A stretch of DNA of 64,000 nucleotides from Vibrio sp. Of7-15 (GCF_022347565.1 NZ_JAKRGH010000019.1:1-64000), one strand, 5' to 3'; shown: positions 1 through 8,564, numbered from the stretch's first letter. Notes: generated by a model not told the origin, from the sequence alone. Made by a program: numbers and translations.

Positions 1-47
1 TGACAAAAATCATCGACATGACAAAATAAGTCTACTAACTTACGCAT
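1..47 (-). mobile_element. 5' end of an IS transposase gene, cut by window edge
   Basis: An ATG at 47-45 preceded by AAGGAACC opens a frame that is still open at position 1. Only 15 residues are visible, including the string LFCHVDDFC. That string resembles the N-terminus of IS982-type DDE transposases as I remember them. The gene reads out of the window to the left, so its length, its active site and the far inverted repeat cannot be judged. The near IS end should lie somewhere in 48-164 but I could not identify an inverted repeat there. The assignment rests on very few residues. Confidence 0.45.
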
Positions 48-164
48 AGCTGGTTCCTTTGTGATAAATCCTTCTTGGTCGAAAGATCTGATCGCAGAAA
101 CAGCTTTTAGTTCCATTCAGTTTTTATCTCGAGTTCAGGTTAGCTGGCTTTCTTAGAGAGGTTA

Positions 165-1532
165 TTAGCGAGAGAAATTAATTTGTAACTCAGGAGCTTG
201 TCTGTGTATCCAACGCAAACGCATCCCTAACAGGAATGCAGCAGATGACAAACCAATAATAAAGCCTACCCAAAAGCCTTGTGCTCCCATAGGTTCAACA
301 ATCCAATCTGTGCGCCCAAGTACATAACCAATTGGTAAACCAAGAAACCAATAAGCGATTAAGGTACGATTAAAAATAGCACGCATATCTTTGTAGCCAC
401 GCAGTATACCCGCAGCAATAACCTGAACTGCATCAGTGCATTGGTAAACTGCAGCAAACAATAACAGAGCCATTGCAAGATCAAGCACCTCCGGAGTATT
501 AGTATAAAGCTGTGTAATTGGCTCACGAAATACAACGGTCAGGATTGCTGTTACTATAGCGAGTACAAGGCCAACCCTCATACTTACTCGAGATACTACA
601 CGAGCACCATCTACATCCCCTTCCCCTAAACGATGACCAACACGAATACTTGCAGCAGCACCTATACTCATTGGTAGCATGAACACTAGAGTCGAAAAAT
701 TAATTGCAACTTGATGTGCGGCAACAATAATTGAACCTAGGGGAGAAACCAGCAACGCCACTACAGCAAATAAGGTCACCTCAAAGAATAGTGCTGCTGC
801 AACAGGAAAGCCCAATTTGAGCAACCGAATTTGCGCTTTAAGCTGAGGCTTATGAAATTCACTAAATAAATTTATACTTTTCAGGCGCTCTGAAATCATT
901 ACATAGAGTAGCAACAAGGCAAACATCACCCAATATACAATCGTAGTAGCAACACCACAGCCTATACCACCAAGAGCAGGAGCACCAAATTTACCGTAAA
1001 CGAAAATCCAGTTAAGCGGAATATTAAGCACAAAACCTATAAAGCCTATAACCATTGCAGACTTGGTCAAAGAAATGCCATCAGTAAAGCTACGTAACGT
1101 TTGAAATAACAAAAATGCCGGTACAGCAAAAATAACCGCCTGTATGTAGCCCGCTGCCTTTGCTTTCATTACTACTTCAACACCCATAACTCCAAGAATA
1201 AACTGAGTTTGGGACAACACCCCTATAATCGGGAAACTGATAAATAGCGCAAGTGCGATACCTTGCTGGATTTCAAATGGGATATTCATGTGACGACCAG
1301 AGCCATTCAACTGCGCCACAACGGGAACAAGCGCCATCAATAACCCCATGCCAAATAGAATCGATGGTAGCCAAATACTAGAGGCCACCGATACTGCAGC
1401 CATATCAGTAGCACTTACACCACCAGCCATTATTGTATCCACAAACCCCATACCTGTTTGTGCGACAGAAGCAATCAGTACAGGAACTGCTAATTTAATA
1501 AGACTCAATGCTTCTTCTTTATAACGATGCAC
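165..1532 (-). CDS. norM: Multidrug efflux protein NorM (MATE family)
   Basis: Inner-membrane MATE antiporter that exports cationic drugs in exchange for Na+ or H+. The 455-aa product has the usual length and about twelve hydrophobic segments. It follows the Vibrio NorM sequence closely from its first residues (MHRYKEEA). Other matching stretches include VPVVAQLNGS and FVYGKFGAPALGG. The start is a GTG at 1532 with GGAG eight bases upstream. The gene lies downstream of the biosynthetic cluster on the same strand but 470 bp away, so it is probably a separate transcription unit. It may be an ordinary core gene. It could also export the cluster product; that is inference. Confidence 0.93.
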   Translation of the reverse strand: MHRYKEEALSLIKLAVPVLIASVAQTGMGFVDTIMAGGVSATDMAAVSVASSIWLPSILFGMGLLMALVPVVAQLNGSGRHMNIPFEIQQGIALALFISFPIIGVLSQTQFILGVMGVEVVMKAKAAGYIQAVIFAVPAFLLFQTLRSFTDGISLTKSAMVIGFIGFVLNIPLNWIFVYGKFGAPALGGIGCGVATTIVYWVMFALLLLYVMISERLKSINLFSEFHKPQLKAQIRLLKLGFPVAAALFFEVTLFAVVALLVSPLGSIIVAAHQVAINFSTLVFMLPMSIGAAASIRVGHRLGEGDVDGARVVSRVSMRVGLVLAIVTAILTVVFREPITQLYTNTPEVLDLAMALLLFAAVYQCTDAVQVIAAGILRGYKDMRAIFNRTLIAYWFLGLPIGYVLGRTDWIVEPMGAQGFWVGFIIGLSSAAFLLGMRLRWIHRQAPELQINFSR

Positions 1533-2002
1533 AAAATACTCCAGAATGAAAACACAGTTAAAAATAGAGGATGCTCAGGGAAAAATATAACGAACAATCC
1601 TGTGGTAGCTTCAGTGAAAAAATACTCTTATTTATCAAAGACTATAACTAGAAATTATATTCTAACAAAATGAAATATTAAGGTTTGATGGGAGTACGAT
1701 CATATATCGATTATAGGAAACAAAGCCTTACTGCCTATTCAAGTATAAACGTTACGAACTTAAACAATAAAATAATCATTAATAACATTCGATAAAAATA
1801 CTCATATCTAACCTTGCTATTTTAAAACTTCTTCAGTTTCTAAAGAATTTTTCACCATGTTAATGAAATAGCTTCAAGCTAATATTTCATTATATGATTA
1901 CTACCCTCGACTGAAATTAAACGAGCCTGATAATAAAAACATATTCTTTAGCATTAGAATATTCCAATAAGCTATCCAATTAATAAAAGAGCCTTATTCC
2001 TA
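1533..2002. other. AT-rich intergenic region between norM and the PPTase gene
   Basis: No convincing coding frame with a ribosome binding site was found. The most obvious structure is an imperfect hairpin at about 1861-1892: ATGAAATA and TATTTCAT arms enclose a second AGCTT/AAGCT pairing. It is not followed by a clear T-run on either strand, so I do not call it a terminator. The region should contain the norM promoter and the end of the cluster transcript. Confidence 0.4.
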
Positions 2003-2749
2003 TCAATTTAACACTTTACTAAATATGCAACCACCAGTGCTCTGAAATTCTACAAAATATTGTTCTGGTAAATTGTGCAACTTGGCCAAATGACTATTCA
2101 GACTAAGTACAACTCTATTTCTTGACTCAAGAGCCACAATCCTAGCTGAGTCAAAGCCAAAGTGTCGCTCAATATAGGGGTAAAGAGCTTTAAATATTGC
2201 CTCTTTAGTAGAAAAAGCACAGGTAACCCTCTCCGAATAAGATTCTAGACTAGCCGACAGTATTGATAACTCAATTTCGTTAGCAACATATTTGCTTACT
2301 CGACACGCCTGTATATCTGGCATCAGCTCTTCTATATCAATTCCGACAAATTGAATATTAGGCGAGCGTGAAATGAGAGCAGCAGCATATGCGCTAGTAT
2401 GAGAAATAGAGCCACGGTAGCCATTAGGCCAAATTGGGGCCCCTAATTTATCCATTTTAATTTCGGAGGGGACTTTTATACCCAGTTTTCGTATACACAG
2501 ATTGCTTGCTAATCTCCCCGCAAAAAACTCCGCCTGACGTAAAGTTGTAGAGTTTTGAATATCAATGGGAAAAGGAACCTCATAATCAGTAAAGAGTTTT
2601 TTAGAGTAACAACTAGAAATAAACTCAACTTTAGAAAGGCATAAATCTTGGCTCATCAGATCAATATACGTTGCCTTAATAAACTTCTCCACACCATCCC
2701 CTACATGTTCACTATTATTAACAGATAGATGCACTGATAACCTCAGCAT
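2003..2749 (-). CDS. 4'-phosphopantetheinyl transferase, EntD/Sfp type
   Basis: Transfers the phosphopantetheine arm from CoA to a carrier-protein serine. The 248-aa product shows the EntD-type pattern: an AGRLASNLCIRKLG segment, then GAPIWPNGYRGSISHT, VGIDIEE (Mg2+ ligands), and FSTKEAIFKAL near residue 185. These are the conserved stretches of the family, and the length is normal. The natural partner is the carrier protein at 6382-6657. The ATG at 2749 has a poor ribosome binding site, and an internal ATG at residue 32 is an alternative start. A 209-bp gap separates it from the subtilase gene upstream, so it may have its own promoter or be the distal operon member. Confidence 0.88.
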   Translation of the reverse strand: MLRLSVHLSVNNSEHVGDGVEKFIKATYIDLMSQDLCLSKVEFISSCYSKKLFTDYEVPFPIDIQNSTTLRQAEFFAGRLASNLCIRKLGIKVPSEIKMDKLGAPIWPNGYRGSISHTSAYAAALISRSPNIQFVGIDIEELMPDIQACRVSKYVANEIELSILSASLESYSERVTCAFSTKEAIFKALYPYIERHFGFDSARIVALESRNRVVLSLNSHLAKLHNLPEQYFVEFQSTGGCIFSKVLN

Positions 2750-2958
2750 TCAATGCTATTCAAACGCAGGTATACATCAGCGCTTTTTTGCAGAGTTAGC
2801 CGTTACGTTGAGAACCAAAGTAACGCTGGCCAAATCAGCGCAATCCATAATCACATTAGAAAATAGTCTTAATTTTCTTAGAATTCAGCTATCCTCTGTA
2901 CGCTGCCCCTACAAATCCGAAACTCTGAAATGATTAAAAACTGTCTTCAAACCAAAAG

Positions 2959-4323
2959 TTAAATAGCAATCGGAAGTTTACTCCCATGTACTAACCCTGC
3001 GCCAGTCGCAAGACAATTCTCTTTACCTGTTGCAACATCTCCAGTATTACTAGTACCTTTATCAACTTTTAGACAAGCTTGGCGAAGTAGATACTTCTGT
3101 CTTTGTACAGATAGACTCTTATCTGCTTGTATTAACAAGGCAAGGAAACCAGTAACCCAAGCTGCTGCTGCGGAAGTGCCACTGGAAACTAGCCAGCCAT
3201 CATCACTACCAGTCCCATCAGTTTTACCGTTTCGTGCATCATGATCGGAGCCAGGTTCTGTTGGAAACAAAATAAGCCGTGCATTAGGAAGATGCCCACA
3301 AAGACCACAAAGATCTGGTACATTGCGTTCAGAATATACATCTGATCTATATGAACTAGAAATACCTGATAACTCAACTTGTTCACTATCCATGTAAACC
3401 CCTCCAACAGTTATACAGTCCGGCGGAGCAATCGACTGAAATATGGCGTCTTTCCGATCTGTTGAGCCATTACCGGAAGAAAATATAACCTGAATTCCTT
3501 TAGCTAAAGCGTTTACAACTTCCAAATGGGCCGTGGGCTCATGCCCTATAGTTCCCCAGCTACAGTTAATAATATCCGGTTTAATTTCTACGGCTTTCTG
3601 TAGTGCTGCAACGGGATAAGACATCTCCCTATTACACATCTTGATCATAGTTAAATCAACATCTGGAGCAATAGAAAGTGCGACAGAAGACATTGCTGTA
3701 CCATGACCTCGCTCATCACGAGTAGGGTCTAATAGAGAAACAGCTGGAATAGTTGATGTTCGGTAATGATGTTGTATGAAATGGGGATGATCCCATAGCC
3801 CTGTATCAATCACTGCGACTTTAACTCCTACACCAGTTAATCCCGCAGCGGACAATTCAGTCACCCCAGCGATATCGGCTACTTGTTCAGGAACAGCATA
3901 CACATGATAGTCTAAGCTTGGGCGAACTAAACTAAGTTCAAAACTCCCCTTAGGTAAATTAATACACTCAATATATTCAGCATTAGTTAAACTCGAGATA
4001 TCGATTTCACCGACAGTAGTAATTTCATTACGGGTAAACTCTCGAATAAATCGATTGCGACGCTTTAGAAACTGACAGTTAAATAGCTTTCCAGCCAATT
4101 CAGAACTAAGCGAGATACTGATACCAACCTCAGAGCGAGCTTCAATAAGTATTCCTAGTTCCTGAAACTCACGACATAACGTATCGATAACACCTTCAGG
4201 AGGCAGAAACAGCTTCAGTGAATCAACTGACAATTTATCAAGATCACTATAAATAGATAGGCCACTGCTAGATTTTGGTGTAACTGTTAGAACAATATTA
4301 TCTATCTCCATGTCAGTACTCAT
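2959..4323 (-). CDS. Subtilisin-like serine protease (S8), no signal peptide
   Basis: A 454-aa S8 peptidase with an intact catalytic set: Asp173 in AVIDTG, His207 in GHGT, the oxyanion Asn285 in SSGNGS, and Ser384 in SGTSAAAA. About 150 residues precede the catalytic domain and look like a prodomain (an ELGILIEA...GISIS pattern). No hydrophobic signal or membrane segment is visible, so it probably acts in the cytoplasm. It starts at ATG 4323, overlapping the adenylation gene stop by 11 bases, which implies translational coupling. Proteases in such clusters may trim a precursor peptide, release a peptide-bound product, or confer resistance. Which applies here is unknown. Confidence 0.85.
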   Translation of the reverse strand: MSTDMEIDNIVLTVTPKSSSGLSIYSDLDKLSVDSLKLFLPPEGVIDTLCREFQELGILIEARSEVGISISLSSELAGKLFNCQFLKRRNRFIREFTRNEITTVGEIDISSLTNAEYIECINLPKGSFELSLVRPSLDYHVYAVPEQVADIAGVTELSAAGLTGVGVKVAVIDTGLWDHPHFIQHHYRTSTIPAVSLLDPTRDERGHGTAMSSVALSIAPDVDLTMIKMCNREMSYPVAALQKAVEIKPDIINCSWGTIGHEPTAHLEVVNALAKGIQVIFSSGNGSTDRKDAIFQSIAPPDCITVGGVYMDSEQVELSGISSSYRSDVYSERNVPDLCGLCGHLPNARLILFPTEPGSDHDARNGKTDGTGSDDGWLVSSGTSAAAAWVTGFLALLIQADKSLSVQRQKYLLRQACLKVDKGTSNTGDVATGKENCLATGAGLVHGSKLPIAI

Positions 4324-5806
4324 CAACCAATTCCTTTAATTTCTTTTTATCTAGTTTTCCCGAAGGCAATATAACAGATGAGCTATTACTTAATTTACGG
4401 ACATTTTCCGGAACCATATAATGTGGCAAACAGTTAAGCAACTGTTCATGAAGTTCACTCTCGGTAATATTACCATCGTAATATAAAGTCAGCACATTAC
4501 GTGAAATATCAGCCTGACATGTTTCAGTCACGATAACTGTAGAAGCATGAACCCCACATATGGAATTAACTGCCGCTTCAACTTCTGTTGTATGTACAAA
4601 ATGGCCTGAGATTTTTACCGCATCATCATTTCTACCTAGAAAATGATAATAACCATTCTCATCAATCCGGACGATATCATTGGTCTTATAGTACGTTTTG
4701 CCATCTAATTCAGTAAACCTCATACCCGCAGTATCTCCCAAGTAACCCAGCATAACCTGCTCTCCTGCTAAGAATAACTCACCTACATAAGGCTCTGCAG
4801 GATCAGATGGTACAATTCTAGCCGTTAAACCAGCAAGAGGAAGACCAATAGGCAAGTAAGAGTTACCGTCTGGTAGCTCCGTGGTTGTATACAATAAAGC
4901 AGTATGAGTGACTTCCGTTGGCCCATAGCCATGAATAAAGAGAATGTTGGGACAGGCTTGCTTAATTTTACGTAAGACACCAACAGGACAGGGTTCTGCG
5001 CCATACCAAACAGCCTTAAGCGAAGATAAATCCTCCCTTTCAAACCCACTGTAGGGGCTAGCAAACAGCTTAAGTAGGGTGGATACCATCAATGTGTCTG
5101 TAATACGATACTTGGAAATCAATTTAGGTAGAGCTCGGGGAAACGCTGTAGGTGTATATAATACCAAGGTACCTTTCCTACTCAACGTCATATATATATC
5201 AAGTACCGAAGCATCAAAGAATAATGGCGAGGTGTTCAAAAAGACAGTATGTTCATCATAACTTACTTGTTTTGAAACAGCCTTAAGGAATGCGACAATA
5301 GAATGATGACCAACCTGCACTCCTTTGGGGTTACCAGTAGAACCAGATGTAAAAATAACGTACGCACAACCAGTAGGATACGTCCGTGGATTGTCCGATT
5401 TTAATATTTCAAATGATATATTTTTGGCATTATGATCCTGTAGCACCTCCAATCTATGATAATCAGGCAGTTGTAAATCACGATCACTGTAAATAATCAG
5501 CTTAGGCTGAGAGAGTTGTAATATATAGTCAAGCCTCGCTTTTGGTATATTAGGATCAAGAGGAATATAGCAAGCCCCAAGTTTTAAGCAGGCTAGCATT
5601 GTAGCTATTGAATGAATACTTTTATCTAATAACAATACTACAGCTTGATTTTCTGAAACTCCATAGCCTTGTAAATTTAGTGAAATTTCTGCAACCAAAT
5701 TTCCTAGCTCTTGGTAATTTATTTGCTTGTTTGATGCATCATCAATCAAGGCAATATTTTCACTGTTCCAGCTTTCTTCAATTTTGGAATAGAGGTTACA
5801 CTCCAT
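4313..5806 (-). CDS. Stand-alone NRPS-type adenylation domain
   Basis: A 497-aa ANL-superfamily enzyme expected to adenylate an amino acid and load it onto a carrier protein. It has A3 TSGSTGNPKG (153-162), A4 FFDAS with Asp198, A5 GYGPTE (293-298) and an A10 PSGK motif with Lys484. Asp198 sits where NRPS domains bind the alpha-amino group, so an alpha-amino acid substrate is likely. Oddities: A7 reads KTNDIVR instead of the usual TGD, and A8 reads KISGHFVHTTEVE instead of KIRGxRIExxEIE. No condensation or fused carrier domain is present. It lies 15 bp after the hydrolase gene and next but one to the carrier gene, which is its probable partner. Confidence 0.88.
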   Translation of the reverse strand: MECNLYSKIEESWNSENIALIDDASNKQINYQELGNLVAEISLNLQGYGVSENQAVVLLLDKSIHSIATMLACLKLGACYIPLDPNIPKARLDYILQLSQPKLIIYSDRDLQLPDYHRLEVLQDHNAKNISFEILKSDNPRTYPTGCAYVIFTSGSTGNPKGVQVGHHSIVAFLKAVSKQVSYDEHTVFLNTSPLFFDASVLDIYMTLSRKGTLVLYTPTAFPRALPKLISKYRITDTLMVSTLLKLFASPYSGFEREDLSSLKAVWYGAEPCPVGVLRKIKQACPNILFIHGYGPTEVTHTALLYTTTELPDGNSYLPIGLPLAGLTARIVPSDPAEPYVGELFLAGEQVMLGYLGDTAGMRFTELDGKTYYKTNDIVRIDENGYYHFLGRNDDAVKISGHFVHTTEVEAAVNSICGVHASTVIVTETCQADISRNVLTLYYDGNITESELHEQLLNCLPHYMVPENVRKLSNSSSVILPSGKLDKKKLKELVDEY

Positions 5807-5821
5807 AGTTTTATATACCTT

Positions 5822-6379
5822 TTACATTTTCTTTGACAAGAGTTCTTCGAAACCTGGAATCGAGTCTTTGTCGCAATCAAATTGCGTAAAGTGCCCGTAG
5901 CCCTCAGTAAGTATCAATGAGCTGACTAAGTTTTCATGTACTGTAAGGGTATCTTCAACGGAAATATAAGGATCATCTTTAGCATGTATTTGTAAGATCC
6001 ATTGCTGATTTGATTTGATTTCTTTCCAATTAAATGGGTCATCATAAAAGCCTGTCCTACGCTCAAGCTCAAAACCACAATCGTTGACCTGGGTTGAAAT
6101 CAAGATACTTCCAAAGACTTCGTTATTTTCCGCATACCTTAATGCTGCACTGGTACCCGAAGAGTGGCCAATGAGCAGTGTTTCCCTATCAGGTTTCAGT
6201 GACTCAATAAATGGCATCCAATACTTCATTCGACCGCGAACAGAGTCGGGTAAATTAGGGCGAAGTATCTCGATGCCATATCTTTGCAAACATGCAGCTA
6301 TATATGGAAAGCAGCCAGAGTCAGCATTTGCCCCTCTATTGCCATGGATAAATATTGCTCTGGTCGGCTTTGCCATCAT
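5822..6379 (-). CDS. Small alpha/beta hydrolase (RBBP9/YdeN-like serine hydrolase)
   Basis: A 185-aa single-domain hydrolase. The N-terminal strand FIHGNRG leads to the nucleophile elbow GHSSG (Ser73), an acid near Asp135/Asp136 (AKDDPY), and His163 (GYGHFTQF). Together these form a complete triad. The size fits the RBBP9/YdeN group. It starts two bases after the carrier-protein stop, at ATG 6379 with a second ATG directly behind. That position suggests a thioesterase-like role, releasing or editing an acyl group on the carrier. This is inference: RBBP9-type enzymes include esterases and aminopeptidases, and the substrate cannot be read from the sequence. Confidence 0.8.
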   Translation of the reverse strand: MMAKPTRAIFIHGNRGANADSGCFPYIAACLQRYGIEILRPNLPDSVRGRMKYWMPFIESLKPDRETLLIGHSSGTSAALRYAENNEVFGSILISTQVNDCGFELERRTGFYDDPFNWKEIKSNQQWILQIHAKDDPYISVEDTLTVHENLVSSLILTEGYGHFTQFDCDKDSIPGFEELLSKKM

Positions 6380-6381
6380 AA

Positions 6382-6657
6382 TTAACTCTTGTCAGCTTCC
6401 AAAATTGAGAACACAGTATTAGTTAGCGTATCAACTGATAAAAAATACTTCTGCTGCATATATTCAGGATCAAATTCAATCTGATACTGAGTTTCAACAG
6501 CAAATACCATTTCTATCAATTTAGCAGAACTAACTTCAGAGCTATTTCCAAATAGCTCCGTATTCTCGTCCACAGATTTATTGTTTGAGAATAGTACTCG
6601 CTCTGCAATCACTATGAGCTCTTTAGATATGTCTTCCTTGGATTTTAATTGATGCAT
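6382..6657 (-). CDS. Acyl/aminoacyl carrier protein with atypical attachment motif
   Basis: A 91-aa acidic, helical protein with carrier-protein layout: a conserved ELFG turn near residues 34-37, then the helix II region and the LIEMVFAVE hydrophobic pattern. The usual Asp-Ser-Leu attachment triplet is replaced by Ser-Ser-Ala (43-45). The serine that would carry phosphopantetheine (Ser44) is kept, but its two neighbours are changed. The start is an ATG with AGGAAG upstream, 18 bp after the carbamoyltransferase stop. It is flanked by an adenylation domain, a hydrolase and a PPTase, so a working carrier is likely. A degenerate carrier is the alternative. Confidence 0.78.
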   Translation of the reverse strand: MHQLKSKEDISKELIVIAERVLFSNNKSVDENTELFGNSSEVSSAKLIEMVFAVETQYQIEFDPEYMQQKYFLSVDTLTNTVFSILEADKS

Positions 6658-6675
6658 AATATTTACTTGCGCTTC

Positions 6676-8448
6676 CTATACAGCTTCAACAGACTTAAGT
6701 TCTTCTTCAATGGCCTTTATTTCAGAATAATCTCTTTGTTTGCTAAAGATCAGATTCCCTATCACTACATAATCAAGGCCAGTAGAAAAGAAACAGCGAA
6801 TCGCATCAGAAGGAGAGTGAACAACTGGCTCACCCTTAACATTAAAGCTCGTATTTAGAACTGCCGGACATCCTGTTAATTCATGAAATGCCGAAATGAT
6901 ATTGTAGTACTCTGGGTTAACATGCTTCTCAACTGTTTGAGGGCGTGCTGTATTATTAACATGAGTCACTGCACCTAAATAGTCTCGATACTTTTCTTTC
7001 ACAGAAGCAATTAAAAGCATATATTCAGACGGACCTTCAATATCTAATATTTCTGACGCATGGTCTGCTAGAATTGAAGGTGCAAAAGGACGAAACCCTT
7101 CTCTGAATTTGATTTTGGAATTAACAAGCTTTTTATGCTCGGCAGGGCGTGGATCGGCCAAAATACTACGATTTCCCAATGCCCGTGGACCTATCTCAGC
7201 AGTTCCTTGAAACAGGCCAATAACCTTACCCTGCTCAAGTAATGAAGCAATTACCTTCGGCTTCTCTTTTAATCGATAGTAATTTAAATCGTAGGGTTCC
7301 AGTTCATTCAATATTTGCTCATCGGTAAATGTAGCGCCTTTATAAGCATGTTCGAACGGGATCTTTTCCGCATTACCATAATACTGATGATGCCCCCAAT
7401 AAGCAGCTCCAAGTGAAATCCCACCATCACCAGCGGCTGGTTGGATGAATATTTCTTCTATCCCTGAATTCTTAAATACGTAATGATTAGCAACACCATT
7501 TAAGGCAACACCTCCGGCCAAGCAGAGTCTTTTTACACCTGTTTCCTGAACCAAAGACTTAACAATATCACTACAGATTTCGTTCAAGCGAGTCTGTAAA
7601 CTAGCCGCAATATCCATATCTCGCTGACTCGGCAGACTACCCTTAACTGTAGGCTGGCCAAAAATATCAAGAAATTTCTGGGTGTAGAATGGTCCTTCGG
7701 AGGAACAACTTTTGTGAAACAACCAATGCTGTAAAAAACCAGGTTCAAGGCGGTACATCGCTTTATCATCCAGTTTGATAATTTTCCTGAATTCATCGAG
7801 GTATTTGGGTTCACCGTAAGAAGCTAACCCCATTACTTTATATTCATCACCAAAGTCAAAACCAATAAATTGTGTGACCGCTAAATAAATGAACCCCAAC
7901 GAATCAGGCATAACTTGACGCTTCAATAATGAAAAGTCGCCTGATTTTACATTATAAGAAGTCGCTGTTTCATATTCACCACGACCATCCCAAGTTACAA
8001 CTAAACAGTCATCAAAACTTGAAGCATAGTAGCTACTGTATGCATGGCTCTCATGGTGAGAGATAGTTTCTACTTCAGCATTAGGGAATTGAGCCTGTAA
8101 ACTCTCTAGGTGTCGTGCCATAGTGACTTTTTGGAAAGCTAAATAACCTAACTTATTAAAGATGGTGCGTGCTGAAAAGATGTCACCTGTTTTTAGTAGG
8201 TTAAAATAGTCGTGATACTGCCCTTTATTCTGCCACCCTAACACCACCAGATCGACATCTTCAGGACTTACTGAATTTGTACTCAAACAAAATTCAATTG
8301 CTTTTTTAGGGAAGCTTCCATCTTCTTTGATTCGAGTAATACGCTCTTCTTCAATAGAAGTGAGAATGTTTCCATTGCGGATTAAAGTGGCACTAGAGTT
8401 ATGCATACTGCCGCCAAAACCGACTCCCAAGATAGTTTTATTCACCAT
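6676..8448 (-). CDS. Carbamoyltransferase, NodU/CmcH/TobZ family
   Basis: A 590-aa enzyme of the family that makes carbamoyl-adenylate from carbamoyl phosphate and ATP and passes the carbamoyl group to a hydroxyl or amine. The N-terminal Kae1-like domain has a GFGGSMHNSSA stretch with His16 (equivalent to the TobZ catalytic His), HHESH (131-135) and VTWDGRGEY (metal site). It also has a GGVALNG nucleotide motif and AAGDGG. The C-terminal domain has EIGPRALGNRSILADPR, NxxIKxREGFRPFAPS and VLNTSFNVKGEP. All family signatures are present and the length is normal. A very good AGGAG lies seven bases before ATG 8448, inside the end of the small upstream ORF, from which it is separated by one base. 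Confidence 0.93.
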   Translation of the reverse strand: MVNKTILGVGFGGSMHNSSATLIRNGNILTSIEEERITRIKEDGSFPKKAIEFCLSTNSVSPEDVDLVVLGWQNKGQYHDYFNLLKTGDIFSARTIFNKLGYLAFQKVTMARHLESLQAQFPNAEVETISHHESHAYSSYYASSFDDCLVVTWDGRGEYETATSYNVKSGDFSLLKRQVMPDSLGFIYLAVTQFIGFDFGDEYKVMGLASYGEPKYLDEFRKIIKLDDKAMYRLEPGFLQHWLFHKSCSSEGPFYTQKFLDIFGQPTVKGSLPSQRDMDIAASLQTRLNEICSDIVKSLVQETGVKRLCLAGGVALNGVANHYVFKNSGIEEIFIQPAAGDGGISLGAAYWGHHQYYGNAEKIPFEHAYKGATFTDEQILNELEPYDLNYYRLKEKPKVIASLLEQGKVIGLFQGTAEIGPRALGNRSILADPRPAEHKKLVNSKIKFREGFRPFAPSILADHASEILDIEGPSEYMLLIASVKEKYRDYLGAVTHVNNTARPQTVEKHVNPEYYNIISAFHELTGCPAVLNTSFNVKGEPVVHSPSDAIRCFFSTGLDYVVIGNLIFSKQRDYSEIKAIEEELKSVEAV

Positions 8449-8449
8449 T

Positions 8450-8542
8450 TTACTTCTCCTTTGGTGACGTCAGAATCAGTTGACTACAGGTAAGATTAAT
8501 ATCATTCATCTCACAACTAACGCCATGTACTTCAAGTTCCAT
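8450..8542 (-). CDS. 30-residue peptide ORF with strong RBS inside the cluster
   Basis: Between the ATP-grasp stop and the carbamoyltransferase start lies an open frame of 30 codons plus TAA. The ATG is at 8542-8540, with AAGGAGG ten bases upstream, one of the best Shine-Dalgarno matches in the cluster. It begins 22 bases after the ATP-grasp stop and ends one base before the next ATG, so it fills the gap exactly. The peptide begins MELEVHGVSCEMND and ends with a proline near its Lys-Glu-Lys C-terminus. It has two cysteines (10 and 19), is mildly acidic and has no membrane segment. Options are a precursor or scaffold peptide for the ligase and protease, a small structural subunit, or only a translational-coupling ORF. 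I know of no homologue. Confidence 0.55.
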   Translation of the reverse strand: MELEVHGVSCEMNDINLTCSQLILTSPKEK

Positions 8543-8564
8543 TAATACCTCGCCTCCTTTCTGA

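Noticed and set aside
1861-1892. Hairpin as terminator of the cluster
   Set aside because: AT-rich stem without a T-run on the minus strand.
2768-2900. 23-codon ORF starting MDCADLAS in the gap before the PPTase gene
   Set aside because: No ribosome binding site and no tight spacing to neighbours, unlike the 30-codon ORF at 8450-8542.
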